From Planomonospora sp. ID82291 (GTDB taxonomy: Bacteria > Actinomycetota > Actinomycetes > Streptosporangiales > Streptosporangiaceae), in contig NZ_JABTEX010000001.1 in NCBI RefSeq assembly GCF_015711645.1, positions 806,001-870,000 on the forward strand: DNA of 64,000 bases, in the 5' to 3' direction. Positions within the stretch are counted from its first letter, which is position 1, and the number at the start of each line of letters is the position of its first letter. The position numbers and the translations under genes are program-made. Positions 18,250 to 26,116 of this stretch are shown here, in pieces. Below the pieces are notes generated by a model that searched no databases, was not told the DNA's origin, and saw only the letters and a list, made by a program, of their open reading frames with translations.

Positions 18250-18603
18250 ATGATGAACGGCGACGCCTTCGACCCCGACTGCCCGACCCGCCTGATCCTC
18301 GACCGCATCGGCGACAAGTGGTCCGTGCTGGTCGTGCTGAGCCTGCGGAACGGCCCGCGGCGGTTCACCGAGCTGCGCGACGCGATCGGCGGCGTCACGC
18401 CCAAGGTGCTCACCCAGACCCTGCGCGCGATGGCCCGCGACGGCCTGCTGACCCGGCACGTCTTCGCCGAGGTCCCGCCGCGCGTGGAGTATGAGCTCAC
18501 CCCGCTCGGACAGTCGCTGCACGCCCCCATCCAGGCCGTCGCCGACTGGGCCGAGCACCACGTGAACGAGGTCATGGCCGCCCGCGAGGCCGCCACCGGC
18601 TGA
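18250..18603 (+). CDS. HxlR-family winged-helix transcriptional regulator
   Basis: A 117-residue regulator with the full HxlR signature: CPTRLILDRIGDKWSVLVVL (~residues 11-30), the recognition part RRFTELRDAIGGVTPKVLTQ (~37-56), the wing region ending in RVEYELTPLGQSL (~78-90) and the C-terminal dimerisation helix. The conserved N-terminal Cys (Cys11), which in some relatives senses aldehydes or thiol stress, is present. It probably controls the divergent NAD(P)-binding protein through the GTATCC palindrome. Confidence 0.9.
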   Translation: MMNGDAFDPDCPTRLILDRIGDKWSVLVVLSLRNGPRRFTELRDAIGGVTPKVLTQTLRAMARDGLLTRHVFAEVPPRVEYELTPLGQSLHAPIQAVADWAEHHVNEVMAAREAATG

Positions 18604-18633
18604 CCCCGCCGCCGTCCACCGCCCCGCGCCGGA

Positions 18634-19494
18634 TCAGCAGGCGTCGTAGACGTAGTTGCGCTGGCCGGCCTTGCGCAGCGGCACGTCGCGCAGCATCACC
18701 GACAGCCGTGAGCCGAACCGCTTGCAGGTCTTCGTGAAGTCCGCCCGCCGGTACTCGATGACGATCACGTTGGAGCCGTACGCGCCGACGTAGGTCCCGC
18801 ACTCGTCGTAGCGGCCGCACTCCTCGGCCACCGCGAAGTCGAAGCCCGCCTTCCGGCCCGCCCCGGTGATCTCGGCCGAGTTCTTCTGCGCGATCGCCAG
18901 ACCCTCGGCGTGAGCGGCCTCGATGAGCAGCCCGGCGAACGCCAGCGCGTGCTCCTGCTTCACCAGCCCGCCCGAGCGGGAGAAGGTGTCCAGGTTGTCG
19001 ATCTCGACGGCGTCGTAGCCCTTGTCCGCGCAGCCGGCGATCCAGCCGCCGACGATCCCGGCGAGGGCGGCGCGCTTGGCCGGGGTCCGGACGTCGAGCA
19101 GCAGCTCGCCCCACTCCTCGTCCTCGACGTGGGCGCCGCCCGCGTCCTTGAGCAGGAGGTCGTCGTGGGTCCGCTTCCACCAGGCGGTCTCGTCCGGCTG
19201 GGTCTGGAAGCCGTTGACGTAGCAGATGTTGTAGAGACCGGCGGCCGGGGCCTCGGTCCGGTCGCGCGAGACGATCAGCGTCCCGGCGGGCGGGGTGTAC
19301 CCGCCGCCGAGCTGGTAGTCGGCCTTGGCGTTCGCCGGCGGAAGGACGGGCGCGGGGGCCACAGCGAGGGTCACAGCGGCGCCCGCCGTACCGGTGGAGA
19401 GCGCGGCACCCAGGAGGGCTGCGGTCGCGGCCAGGAGCGCGGAGCTCCGGCGGAGGCGGTGCGTCGGACGCTTCGTCGCTCGGGGGAAGGGCAC
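18634..19494 (-). CDS. Secreted GH114-like glycoside hydrolase (endo-alpha-1,4-polygalactosaminidase family)
   Basis: A secreted protein of 286 residues. The GTG at 19494 has an AGGAG eight bases upstream and gives a classical signal peptide: basic N-region, then SALLAATAALLGAALS and an AGAA-type cleavage site. The mature part matches the GH114 TIM-barrel family: LYNICYVNGFQTQPDE, GYDAVEIDNLDTFSRSGG (~residues 155-172, with the catalytic-type Asp/Glu), GLAIAQKNSAEI, and FAVAEECGRYDEC. GH114 enzymes cleave galactosamine-containing polymers, and the same domain occurs in PelA. An in-frame ATG at 19638 lacks a ribosome site. Four Cys in the C-terminal third suggest disulphides. Confidence 0.75.
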   Translation of the reverse strand: MPFPRATKRPTHRLRRSSALLAATAALLGAALSTGTAGAAVTLAVAPAPVLPPANAKADYQLGGGYTPPAGTLIVSRDRTEAPAAGLYNICYVNGFQTQPDETAWWKRTHDDLLLKDAGGAHVEDEEWGELLLDVRTPAKRAALAGIVGGWIAGCADKGYDAVEIDNLDTFSRSGGLVKQEHALAFAGLLIEAAHAEGLAIAQKNSAEITGAGRKAGFDFAVAEECGRYDECGTYVGAYGSNVIVIEYRRADFTKTCKRFGSRLSVMLRDVPLRKAGQRNYVYDAC

Positions 19495-19674
19495 GAAGAG
19501 ATTCTCCTGTACGGCTCGGCGCCCGCCCCGCGCCCCGCACGGCGGGCATGCCGGAGGGCCGGTGGCCGGACACGGACGGATCCACTCCGCTTCCGGCCGG
19601 GGACGCCGGCTGGAAGCGGCCATCAGGTGCGGCAGCACGCTAACAGACGGACGCCTTACCGGCCCGCCCGATTC

Positions 19675-19742
19675 ACCACTTTTAAACGTCTCATAAGGAT
19701 ATACATATTGTAATTATCCGATAACATATCGCTGAATGTGCA
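19675..19742. other. AT-rich island
   Basis: About 65 bases of markedly AT-rich DNA in a >70% GC setting, between the GH114-like gene start and the end of the DUF234-type ATPase. It probably contains the promoter of the secreted hydrolase or marks a junction of acquired DNA. The rest of the 19495-19778 gap shows nothing recognisable. Confidence 0.4.
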
Positions 19743-19778
19743 CATCCCGCCTTCTCGCAGCTGCCGCTCGGCTTGGCC

Positions 19779-21242
19779 TCAGCCGTACAGCACGGGCAGG
19801 TCCACGAGGAGCACGCGGTCGTCCCCTCGAGCGGCCGAAGTGAGGTCGGCGTCGAAGCCCGCACCGCTGTAGCAGGCCAGGACGGTGCGGGAGGTGTCGT
19901 AGCCCTTCGCGGCGAGCAGGTCCCGGACTCTCCGCAGGCGCTGCAGGTGCCTGACTCCCATGACCTTGTCCCACTTCGCCTCCCCCAGGGAACGCACCGC
20001 GCGGGCCTCGTTCGGGTAGGCGGGGCCGAGGACGGCGACGTCCACCTGGATCTGCTTCCTGGTGGCCGGGTCCACGACGGTGCCCGCCGCGACCTCGCCC
20101 ACCCCGCCCTCGAAGACCTCGCGCGCGTGGCGGGTCGCGAACTCCCGGCAGAGGACCTCGAAGTGCGGCCCCATGACCTTGGAGAGGAAGCGCTGCCGGG
20201 ACCGCTCCCACACCTCCTGTGCGTGGCCCAGCCCCAGGTCGGTCCATTCGGGGCGCATGACGGCCTGGTAGAAGGAGATCAGCGGTTCGGTGATCCTGTA
20301 CTGCGAGGCGGACTTGAACGCGTCCTTCTCCTTCGCCAGGAGCCCGCAGTCCTCCAGCACGTTGATCGGGTGGGCGATGTCAGACGACTTGTAGCCGATG
20401 TGACCCGCGATCCCGCCCCACGTGCCGTTCCCCTCGGCGACCGCGGCCAGGACCGAGTGGTAGAGCGCCGGGTCCCGGATATCCGCCTCCTCGGCCAGCA
20501 GGTAGCGTCCCTCCCGGAAGAGGGAGGTGCGGCGGTTGAGGACCGTACGGACCACCCAGCCGTTGAAGTCCTCCAGCGAGGCGGGGAGGTCGCCGGCCGT
20601 GAACTCGTCTCGGTAAGCGGGGGTCCCGCCCACGATCGCGTGCACCAGCGCGGCCAGCCGGGGGTCGGAGATCCCCCAGAACTCCGCGGCCTCGCGGAAG
20701 CCCAGCGGCTGGACGAGCAGCTCCAGCCGGGCGCGTCCCCGCAGCGGAGCCTGACCTGACAGGATCCTCCCCATCACGGAGAGCGCGGAACCGCAGATCA
20801 GCACCCGGGCGAGGCTGCTCCCCCGGTGGGTCCGCCCGCGCAGGTCGATCTCCTGCTTGAGGATGGACGGCAGCGCGGGCTCGGCCTTCATCAGGTAGGG
20901 GAACTCGTCGATGATCAGCGGGAGCGGCCGGTCCTTCGGGAGCGAGAAGAAGAACGCCAGCGCGTCCCGCCAGTCCGCGAAGGGATAACCCACCGGCGAT
21001 CCCGAGTATCCGGCCATGGCCATGCCGAAGAGCCTGAGCAGCTCGATGCTCGTCCCCTCGGTCGCCTCGAAGTAGAAGCCGCCCGTCTGCTCGGCGAGCG
21101 CCTTGAGCAGGAACGTCTTTCCCTGCCGACGCCGGCCGCTGACCACGCCGAACGCCACCTCGGCCTGCGTGCCCGCGGCGAAGGAGGCCAGGGACTCCCA
21201 CTCCCACTCGCGACCGAAGACGTGGTCCGGCTTCTCGACCAT
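19779..21242 (-). CDS. DUF234-type STAND/AAA ATPase
   Basis: A 487-residue ATPase of the 'archaeal ATPase' type. The Walker A variant VVSGRRRQGKTFLLKALAEQ is at ~residues 33-52 and Walker B LPLIIDEFPYLM at ~105-117. Then follow the sensor-like RVLICGSALSVMG, a winged-helix region (GIAGHIGYKSSDIAHPINVL, ~286-305) and a C-terminal DUF234 domain with nuclease-like strands DVAVLGP and LGEAKWDK (~415-450). The last two resemble PDxExK endonuclease folds. Members occur as singletons, often next to mobile or defence loci, and have no established function. GC is visibly lower than in the flanking genes. A 51-base inverted repeat lies directly upstream. Confidence 0.8.
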   Translation of the reverse strand: MVEKPDHVFGREWEWESLASFAAGTQAEVAFGVVSGRRRQGKTFLLKALAEQTGGFYFEATEGTSIELLRLFGMAMAGYSGSPVGYPFADWRDALAFFFSLPKDRPLPLIIDEFPYLMKAEPALPSILKQEIDLRGRTHRGSSLARVLICGSALSVMGRILSGQAPLRGRARLELLVQPLGFREAAEFWGISDPRLAALVHAIVGGTPAYRDEFTAGDLPASLEDFNGWVVRTVLNRRTSLFREGRYLLAEEADIRDPALYHSVLAAVAEGNGTWGGIAGHIGYKSSDIAHPINVLEDCGLLAKEKDAFKSASQYRITEPLISFYQAVMRPEWTDLGLGHAQEVWERSRQRFLSKVMGPHFEVLCREFATRHAREVFEGGVGEVAAGTVVDPATRKQIQVDVAVLGPAYPNEARAVRSLGEAKWDKVMGVRHLQRLRRVRDLLAAKGYDTSRTVLACYSGAGFDADLTSAARGDDRVLLVDLPVLYG

Positions 21243-21250
21243 GGATACCC

Positions 21251-21301
21251 CCGCACATCACTGAAGTACAGACCAGTGGACTGTACTTCAGTATTGTGCG
21301 G
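21251..21301. repeat. 51-base inverted repeat between acetoacetyl-CoA synthetase and the DUF234 ATPase
   Basis: Two 21-base arms pair at 19 positions around a 9-base centre. The inner 11 bp are perfect (CTGAAGTACAG at 21261-21271, CTGTACTTCAG at 21281-21291), and the outer arms CCGCACA/TGTGCGG (21251-21257, 21295-21301) are also perfect. It begins 5 bases after the synthetase stop and ends 8 bases before the ATPase start. It can be a terminator for the former, an operator or leader hairpin for the latter, or a mobile-element end. Confidence 0.85.
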
Positions 21302-21306
21302 TCGTC

Positions 21307-23361
21307 TCAGGATTCGGGAGTGAAGGCGAAGAGCACCTCGGGATTGGCCACCGCGTCGAGGTTGGCGGCCTGCTCGGGCGGGACGCCGAGGAGGATCTTG
21401 CGGATCGGGACCTCCAGCTTCTTGCCGCTCAGCGTGCGCGGGATGCCGGGCACCTCGGTGATCTCGTCGGGGACGTGGCGCGGGGAGAGCTCGGTCCGCA
21501 GGGCCGTACGGAGGCGGGCCACCAGGTCACCGGTGAGCTGCGCACCCTCGGCCACGGTGACGTAGAGCAGCAGCCGCCCCTCCTGTCCGAGCCGGCCGGT
21601 GTCGATGACCAGGCTGTCGGCGATCTCCTCGAAGCGCTCCACCACCCGGTAGAACTCGCTGGTGCCCATCCGCACGCCGCCCCGGTTCAGGGTCGAGTCG
21701 GATCGGCCGTAGATGACGCAGCCGCCGTCAGGCAGGATCTTGATCCAGTCGCCGTGCCGCCAGACGTCGGGGTAGTCCTCGAAGTAGCTCTCCCGGTAGC
21801 GCGCGCCGTCGGGGTCGTTCCAGAACATGACCGGCATGGACGGCATCGGCGCGGTCAGCACCAGCTCGCCCACCTCGCCGACGACCGGCCGCCCCGACGG
21901 GTCGAACGACTCCACCTTCGCGCCCAGGCACCGGCACGGGATGACGCCCGCGCGGACTCCGAGCAGCGGGACCGCGCCGACGAAGCCGGTGCACACGTCG
22001 GTGCCGCCGGAGAACGAGCCGAGCTGGACCTCCGGGAGCGTCTCGTGCACCCAGGCGAAGCCCTCGGGCGGGAGCGGCGAGCCGGTCGAGCCCAGGCCGC
22101 GCAGCCGCTCCAGCCCGTCCGGCGCCAGCCCCGCCTTCATCGAGGCGACGATGTACGGCGCTCCGGTCCCGAAGTAGGTCACGCCCTCCTCGGCCGCCAG
22201 CCGCCACAGGGCGCCGGTCTCCGGGTGGGTCGCCGAGCCGTCGTAGAGCAGCACCGCCGAGCCGACCAGCAGGCCGCCGACGAGGTAGTTCCACATCATC
22301 CAGCCGGTCGTGGTGTACCAGAAGAAGACGTCGTCGGGGCCGAGGTCCTGGTGGAAGGAGAGCGCCTTGAGGTGCTCCAGGACCACGCCGCCGTGGCCGT
22401 GCACGATCGGTTTGGGCAGGCCGGTGGTGCCGGAGGAGTAGACGATCCAGAGCGGGTGGCCGAAGGGGACCCGCTCGAAGGCCAGGGGGCCGTCGGCCGA
22501 CCGCAGCTCCTCCCAGGTCAGCACGGTCCCGGAACCGCCCCGGACGCCGTCCGCGCCGCCGTCCGTGTCCGCCGGGCCGCCCGAGGCCCGCCTGCCCGCG
22601 TCCGTGTCCGCCGGGCCGCCCGAGGTCCGCGTGCCCGCCGCATCCGAGCCCGTGCCCGTGCCCGCCGTACGGCCCGCGCCCGGCGCGGGCAGGCGGACCA
22701 GGGCGGCGAGCGTGGGGAGCCGCGCGGCGATGTCGCCGGCCACGCCGGACCGGTCGAAGTGCCTGCCGTTGTAGTCGTAGCCGTCCACCGCCAGGAGCAC
22801 CTTGGGCTCGATCTGGGTGAAGCGGTCGATCACGCTGGACGCGCCGAAGTCCGGGGAGCAGGAGGACCAGATCGCCCCCAGCGAGGCGGTGGCGAGGAAG
22901 GCGACGAGCGTCTCGGGCGCGTTGGGGGCGTAGGCGGCGACCCGGTCGCCCCGGCCGACCCCCAGGGCCGCCAGCCCGGTGCGGACCCGGGCGACCTCGC
23001 CGGCCAGCTCGCCCAGCGTGAGCGTCCGCCGTCCGCCCGACTCGTCGCGGGAGACCACCGCGAGCCGGTCGGGCTCCGCCTCGGCGCGGCGCAGCGCGTT
23101 CTCCGCGTAGTTCAGCGCCGATCCGGTGAACCATTCGGCTTCGGGCATCGTCCCTGACAGGACGGGCCCGTCACCACGCTCCCCCACCACGCCGAAGTAG
23201 TCCCAGACCGACGTCCAGAACTCCTCCGGAGCCTCCACCGACCACTGCCAGAGCGCCTGGTAGTCGACCGGCCGGCCGAGCCACTCCATGTACGCGGTGA
23301 CCTTGGCGTTCTTCGTGACGTCCGGGGTCGGTTCCCAGAGCAGCGTGCCTTCCTTGACCAT
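21307..23361 (-). CDS. Acetoacetyl-CoA synthetase (acetoacetate-CoA ligase)
   Basis: ANL-superfamily adenylating enzyme, 684 residues, converting acetoacetate, ATP and CoA to acetoacetyl-CoA in the cytosol. Seen in order: the N-terminal ACAS-type region (MEWLGRPVDYQALWQWSVEA), the P-loop WIVYSSGTTGLPKPIVHGHG, TTGWMMWNYLVGGLL, LGSFSGGTDVCTGFVG, YGRSDSTLNRGGVRMGTSEF and the C-terminal lysine motif IPRTLSGKKLEVPIRKIL. A Gly/Ala/Asp/Thr-rich insertion of about 50 residues encoded near 22530-22690 precedes the P-loop. It contains a 39-bp (13-codon) direct repeat beginning at 22561 and 22600, which looks like a surface loop expansion. It may feed polyketide or lipid metabolism. Confidence 0.92.
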   Translation of the reverse strand: MVKEGTLLWEPTPDVTKNAKVTAYMEWLGRPVDYQALWQWSVEAPEEFWTSVWDYFGVVGERGDGPVLSGTMPEAEWFTGSALNYAENALRRAEAEPDRLAVVSRDESGGRRTLTLGELAGEVARVRTGLAALGVGRGDRVAAYAPNAPETLVAFLATASLGAIWSSCSPDFGASSVIDRFTQIEPKVLLAVDGYDYNGRHFDRSGVAGDIAARLPTLAALVRLPAPGAGRTAGTGTGSDAAGTRTSGGPADTDAGRRASGGPADTDGGADGVRGGSGTVLTWEELRSADGPLAFERVPFGHPLWIVYSSGTTGLPKPIVHGHGGVVLEHLKALSFHQDLGPDDVFFWYTTTGWMMWNYLVGGLLVGSAVLLYDGSATHPETGALWRLAAEEGVTYFGTGAPYIVASMKAGLAPDGLERLRGLGSTGSPLPPEGFAWVHETLPEVQLGSFSGGTDVCTGFVGAVPLLGVRAGVIPCRCLGAKVESFDPSGRPVVGEVGELVLTAPMPSMPVMFWNDPDGARYRESYFEDYPDVWRHGDWIKILPDGGCVIYGRSDSTLNRGGVRMGTSEFYRVVERFEEIADSLVIDTGRLGQEGRLLLYVTVAEGAQLTGDLVARLRTALRTELSPRHVPDEITEVPGIPRTLSGKKLEVPIRKILLGVPPEQAANLDAVANPEVLFAFTPES

Positions 23362-23392
23362 GCTCCCATCCTTGCCGCACCCCGTCCGGATG

Positions 23393-24253
23393 TCATCCCC
23401 CGCTCCCGCGCAGCCGTTCCACCGCGATCCGGGCGGCGGTGCCGATCACCGCGTCGGCGCGCGGCTGGTTCTGCGCGGTGCCGTACGAGCGGGTGAAGAC
23501 CGCCACCGCGTAGCGTCCGCCGTCGGGGTACTCCACCACCCCGGCCTCGTTGCGGAGCGTCGGCAGCGTACCGGTCTTCCCGCTGACGGCGACGTCGTCG
23601 TAGGGGAAGCCCGAGGCGAGCCGGTGCGGCCAGACCTGCAGGCCCAGCAGGCGGCGCATCCACGCGCAGGACTCCGGCGAGGCCGCCTCGTCCCGCCAGA
23701 TCATGCCGAGCAGCCGGGTCGTCTCGCGCGGCGTGCCGCGGTTGGTGCGGGCCGGGTCGAGCACGCGGAGTCGGGCGACCACCGCCGGATCGGTCGGCAT
23801 CTCCTCCTGCCCGGTGTCCTCCACGATGCTCGCGAGCAGTCCGGCGCAGTCGTGCTCCACCCGCGTCCGGGTCAGGCCGGAGGAGGCCAGCATGGTGTTG
23901 ACCGCCGCCAGGCCGACCCTGCCGATCAGGGTGTCGGCGGCGGTGTTGTCGCTCACCGCGATCATCAGATAGGCCAGGTCGCGCAGGGAGAGCGTCACGT
24001 CGTCGGCCATCGCCGACACCCCGGTGGGCCCGGGGGTGCGGCGGTCCGCCATGACCGTGACCCGCTCGGCCGCGTCCAGCTCCCCCCGGTCCGCCTGCCG
24101 GAAGAACTCCACCAGTAGCGCCAGTTTGAACACCGACGCCAGGGCCACGGGCTCGTCCGCGCCGTGCCCGACCTCGGCCCCGGTGTCCAGGTCCACCGCG
24201 TGCAGGAACCCGGTGACGCCGGCCGCGCGGAACAGCCCGTCGAAGTCCGTCAC
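23393..24253 (-). CDS. Class A beta-lactamase-fold serine hydrolase without signal peptide
   Basis: A 286-residue protein of the penicillin-recognising serine hydrolase fold. It has the SVFK motif (catalytic Ser and Lys, ~residues 43-46), SDN in LMIAVSDNTAADTLIG and the KTG triad in VSGKTGTLPT. The class A omega-loop Glu is not unambiguous. The GTG at 24253 follows GGAGG at good spacing. With it the protein starts directly in the mature fold, with no signal peptide, which is odd for a true beta-lactamase. It is therefore more likely an esterase or amidase acting in the cytosol. It lies 76 bases downstream of a LysR gene on the same strand, so it is probably co-transcribed and regulated by it. 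Confidence 0.78.
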   Translation of the reverse strand: MTDFDGLFRAAGVTGFLHAVDLDTGAEVGHGADEPVALASVFKLALLVEFFRQADRGELDAAERVTVMADRRTPGPTGVSAMADDVTLSLRDLAYLMIAVSDNTAADTLIGRVGLAAVNTMLASSGLTRTRVEHDCAGLLASIVEDTGQEEMPTDPAVVARLRVLDPARTNRGTPRETTRLLGMIWRDEAASPESCAWMRRLLGLQVWPHRLASGFPYDDVAVSGKTGTLPTLRNEAGVVEYPDGGRYAVAVFTRSYGTAQNQPRADAVIGTAARIAVERLRGSGG

Positions 24254-24329
24254 GCCCGCACCCTCCGTGCCTGCGACCTCCCGCGCGTCCCGGGCGTCCT
24301 CCGCGCCCGGTCCGCCGGACGGACGCCCG

Positions 24330-25250
24330 TCATGCCAGGAACCCCGTGGCCGGGCGCGTCCGCACCCGCCGCACCGGCGCCGCGCCGTCGTCCGCCATCC
24401 CGGCATTCTCCTTCAGCACCCGTACGGCCACCGCGCCGAAGGCCTCGGCCGCCGGTCCCGGCTCCCCCCGCCAGGCGGTCGAGATCCGCCAGTTCAGGGG
24501 GTCGCCCAGGAGCGGGCGCCAGCGCAGGCCGGGCAGTTCCACGCGGGGTCCGAAGGCGATGGCCGTACCGGCCATCACCAGGCCGAGGGTCTGCGCCTCG
24601 TGCACCTCCTCCGGAACGAACCCGTGGCGGCGGCACTCGGTGAGCGTCTCCTCCCGCAGGCCCGGCTCCCCCGGGAAGAGCACGAGCCCGCGCCCGGCCA
24701 GGTCGGCCGGATGCACCGACGAGCCGGCCGCGAGCGGGTCCGACTCGGCCAGCACCACGCCCGGGCGCTGGACGAGCACCGGGCCGAAGCTGAGGCCCGG
24801 AACCGTGACCGGATGCCGGACCACCCCCACGTCGAGGGTGCCGGCGGCGAGCCCGGCCACCTGGTCGGTGCTCCACATCTCGGCGGGCGCGAGCCGTACC
24901 CCGCGGTCCGCCTCCCGGAAACCGTCGATCAGTGCGGCGATCACCGCCGAGCCGAGGTCGGGGGGGACCCCGACCCGCAGGACCTCGTCCGTTCCCCGCT
25001 CCGCGAGGGCGCGCAACCGCTCGACCCGCGCGACGATCTCCCGGGCCTCGGGCAGGAGCGCCTGCCCGGCCGCGGTCAGCCGCACCTGGCGGCGGGACCT
25101 GTCGAACAGCCGCACGTCCAGTTCCTCCTCCAACCGGCGGATGCGCTGGCTGAGCGGCGGCTGCGCCATGCCGAGGCGGACGGCGGCGTTGCCGAAGTGC
25201 AGTTCCTCGGCGACGACGGTGAAGTAGTACAGGTGCTTCACCAGGTCCAT
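24330..25250 (-). CDS. LysR-family transcriptional regulator
   Basis: A 306-residue regulator. The N-terminal winged HTH spans ~residues 1-60 (HLYYFTVVAEELHFGNAAV, then MAQPPLSQRIRRLEEELDV and RRQVRLTAAG). A LysR substrate-binding domain follows (LRVGVPPDLG to the C-terminus). I take ATG 25250 rather than 25292 because the shorter form starts where LysR proteins normally do. A 15-bp palindrome lies immediately upstream of it. It heads a two-gene unit with the serine hydrolase. The effector is unknown. Confidence 0.88.
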   Translation of the reverse strand: MDLVKHLYYFTVVAEELHFGNAAVRLGMAQPPLSQRIRRLEEELDVRLFDRSRRQVRLTAAGQALLPEAREIVARVERLRALAERGTDEVLRVGVPPDLGSAVIAALIDGFREADRGVRLAPAEMWSTDQVAGLAAGTLDVGVVRHPVTVPGLSFGPVLVQRPGVVLAESDPLAAGSSVHPADLAGRGLVLFPGEPGLREETLTECRRHGFVPEEVHEAQTLGLVMAGTAIAFGPRVELPGLRWRPLLGDPLNWRISTAWRGEPGPAAEAFGAVAVRVLKENAGMADDGAAPVRRVRTRPATGFLA

Positions 25251-25254
25251 GACC

Positions 25255-25269
25255 AGCGATGATATCGCT
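25255..25269. promoter_or_regulatory. Palindrome at the LysR start, probable autoregulatory site
   Basis: Perfect inverted repeat AGCGAT-GAT-ATCGCT lying 4 bases upstream of the LysR ATG. LysR regulators commonly bind dyads near their own promoter and repress themselves. Confidence 0.45.
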
Positions 25270-25347
25270 TCCCGTATCGGCCGCCGACCCATATCGCGAC
25301 CGCCCGCCGACCGCCGACCGCCGACCGCCGACCCGGCGGGCGGCGGG

Positions 25348-25389
25348 CGGCGGTTCCGGGGCGGCGGTTCCGGGGCGGCGGTTCCGGGG
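25348..25389. repeat. 14-bp tandem repeat, three perfect copies
   Basis: CGGCGGTTCCGGGG occurs three times in succession, preceded at about 25305-25335 by four copies of a CCGCCGA-like 7-mer. It is noncoding, between the LysR start and the end of the first HAD gene. Confidence 0.75.
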
Positions 25390-25399
25390 CGGCGGACCG

Positions 25400-26116
25400 T
25401 CAGCCGGCGCGGTGGGCGGAGGCGGTGAGCCGGGTCACGGCGGCGACGAGCGGCGCCGGATCCGACAGGTCGGGCAGGACCACGTCCGCGCCCGCCTCGT
25501 GCAGCTCGGCCGGGAGGGAGCGCCCGGTGGCGACCGCGATCATCGAGGCCCCGGCGATCCGGGCGGCCTGCACGTCCCGGACCGAGTCGCCGATCAGCAC
25601 GGTGTTGCCCCCGTCGAAGACGGCGCCGTGCCTGCGTCCCGCGCGGCCCTGCGCCACCTGCAGCAGGCTGGCCTTGGGGTAGACCTCCTCGCCGTAGCCG
25701 CCGGCCTCGAAGTCGACGTAGCGGTCCAGGCCGAACGCGGTCAGCTTGTGCACGGCGTTGCTCCTGATCGTGCCGGTGAGCACCGACTGCACCGTGCCGT
25801 CGAGCCGGGCCAGGGCCTTCAGCGCCTCCTTGGCCCCGGGCATCGCCCTGCCCTCCTTGGCCAGCCGCCGGCGCCGGGCGCCGAAGGCGTCGGCCAGCGC
25901 GTCCAGGAACGTCGGGAGGTGCTCGTCGGAGGCGACGATCCCGTTGATGGCCAGGGTCTCGAAGACGATCTCGGAGTCCGGGCGGCCGTTGTGCTGGGTC
26001 AGCTTCACCAGCGGCCTCCCGGTGACCTGCCGGAAGGCGTCGGCGTAGGCGTCACGCGTGACGATGGACACGTCGACGAGGGTCAGATCGACGTTCCAGA
26101 GAACGAGGCGGTTGAT
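25400..26116 (-). CDS. HAD-superfamily phosphatase-like protein with no canonical start codon
   Basis: HAD fold of about 238 residues, with a cap region, motif II/III-type SVLTGTIRSNAV...YPKASLL and the acidic motif IV VLIGDSVRDVQAA. Motif I reads LVLWNVDLTLVD, so the position of the nucleophilic Asp of the D-x-D-x-T motif is Asn. No ATG, GTG or TTG in frame precedes this motif down to the stop of the open frame's plausible region. The only well-placed ribosome site (GGAGG, 26122-26126) is followed by ACG (26119) and, five bases from the site, ATC (26116). I use ATC 26116. Non-standard initiation, a lost start codon or a sequencing error are all possible. Substrate unknown. Confidence 0.7.
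   Translation of the reverse strand: MNRLVLWNVDLTLVDVSIVTRDAYADAFRQVTGRPLVKLTQHNGRPDSEIVFETLAINGIVASDEHLPTFLDALADAFGARRRRLAKEGRAMPGAKEALKALARLDGTVQSVLTGTIRSNAVHKLTAFGLDRYVDFEAGGYGEEVYPKASLLQVAQGRAGRRHGAVFDGGNTVLIGDSVRDVQAARIAGASMIAVATGRSLPAELHEAGADVVLPDLSDPAPLVAAVTRLTASAHRAG

Noticed and set aside
23393-24253. Antibiotic-resistance beta-lactamase
   Set aside because: The fold motifs are present but no signal peptide is seen and the class A omega-loop Glu is not clear; resistance cannot be claimed.
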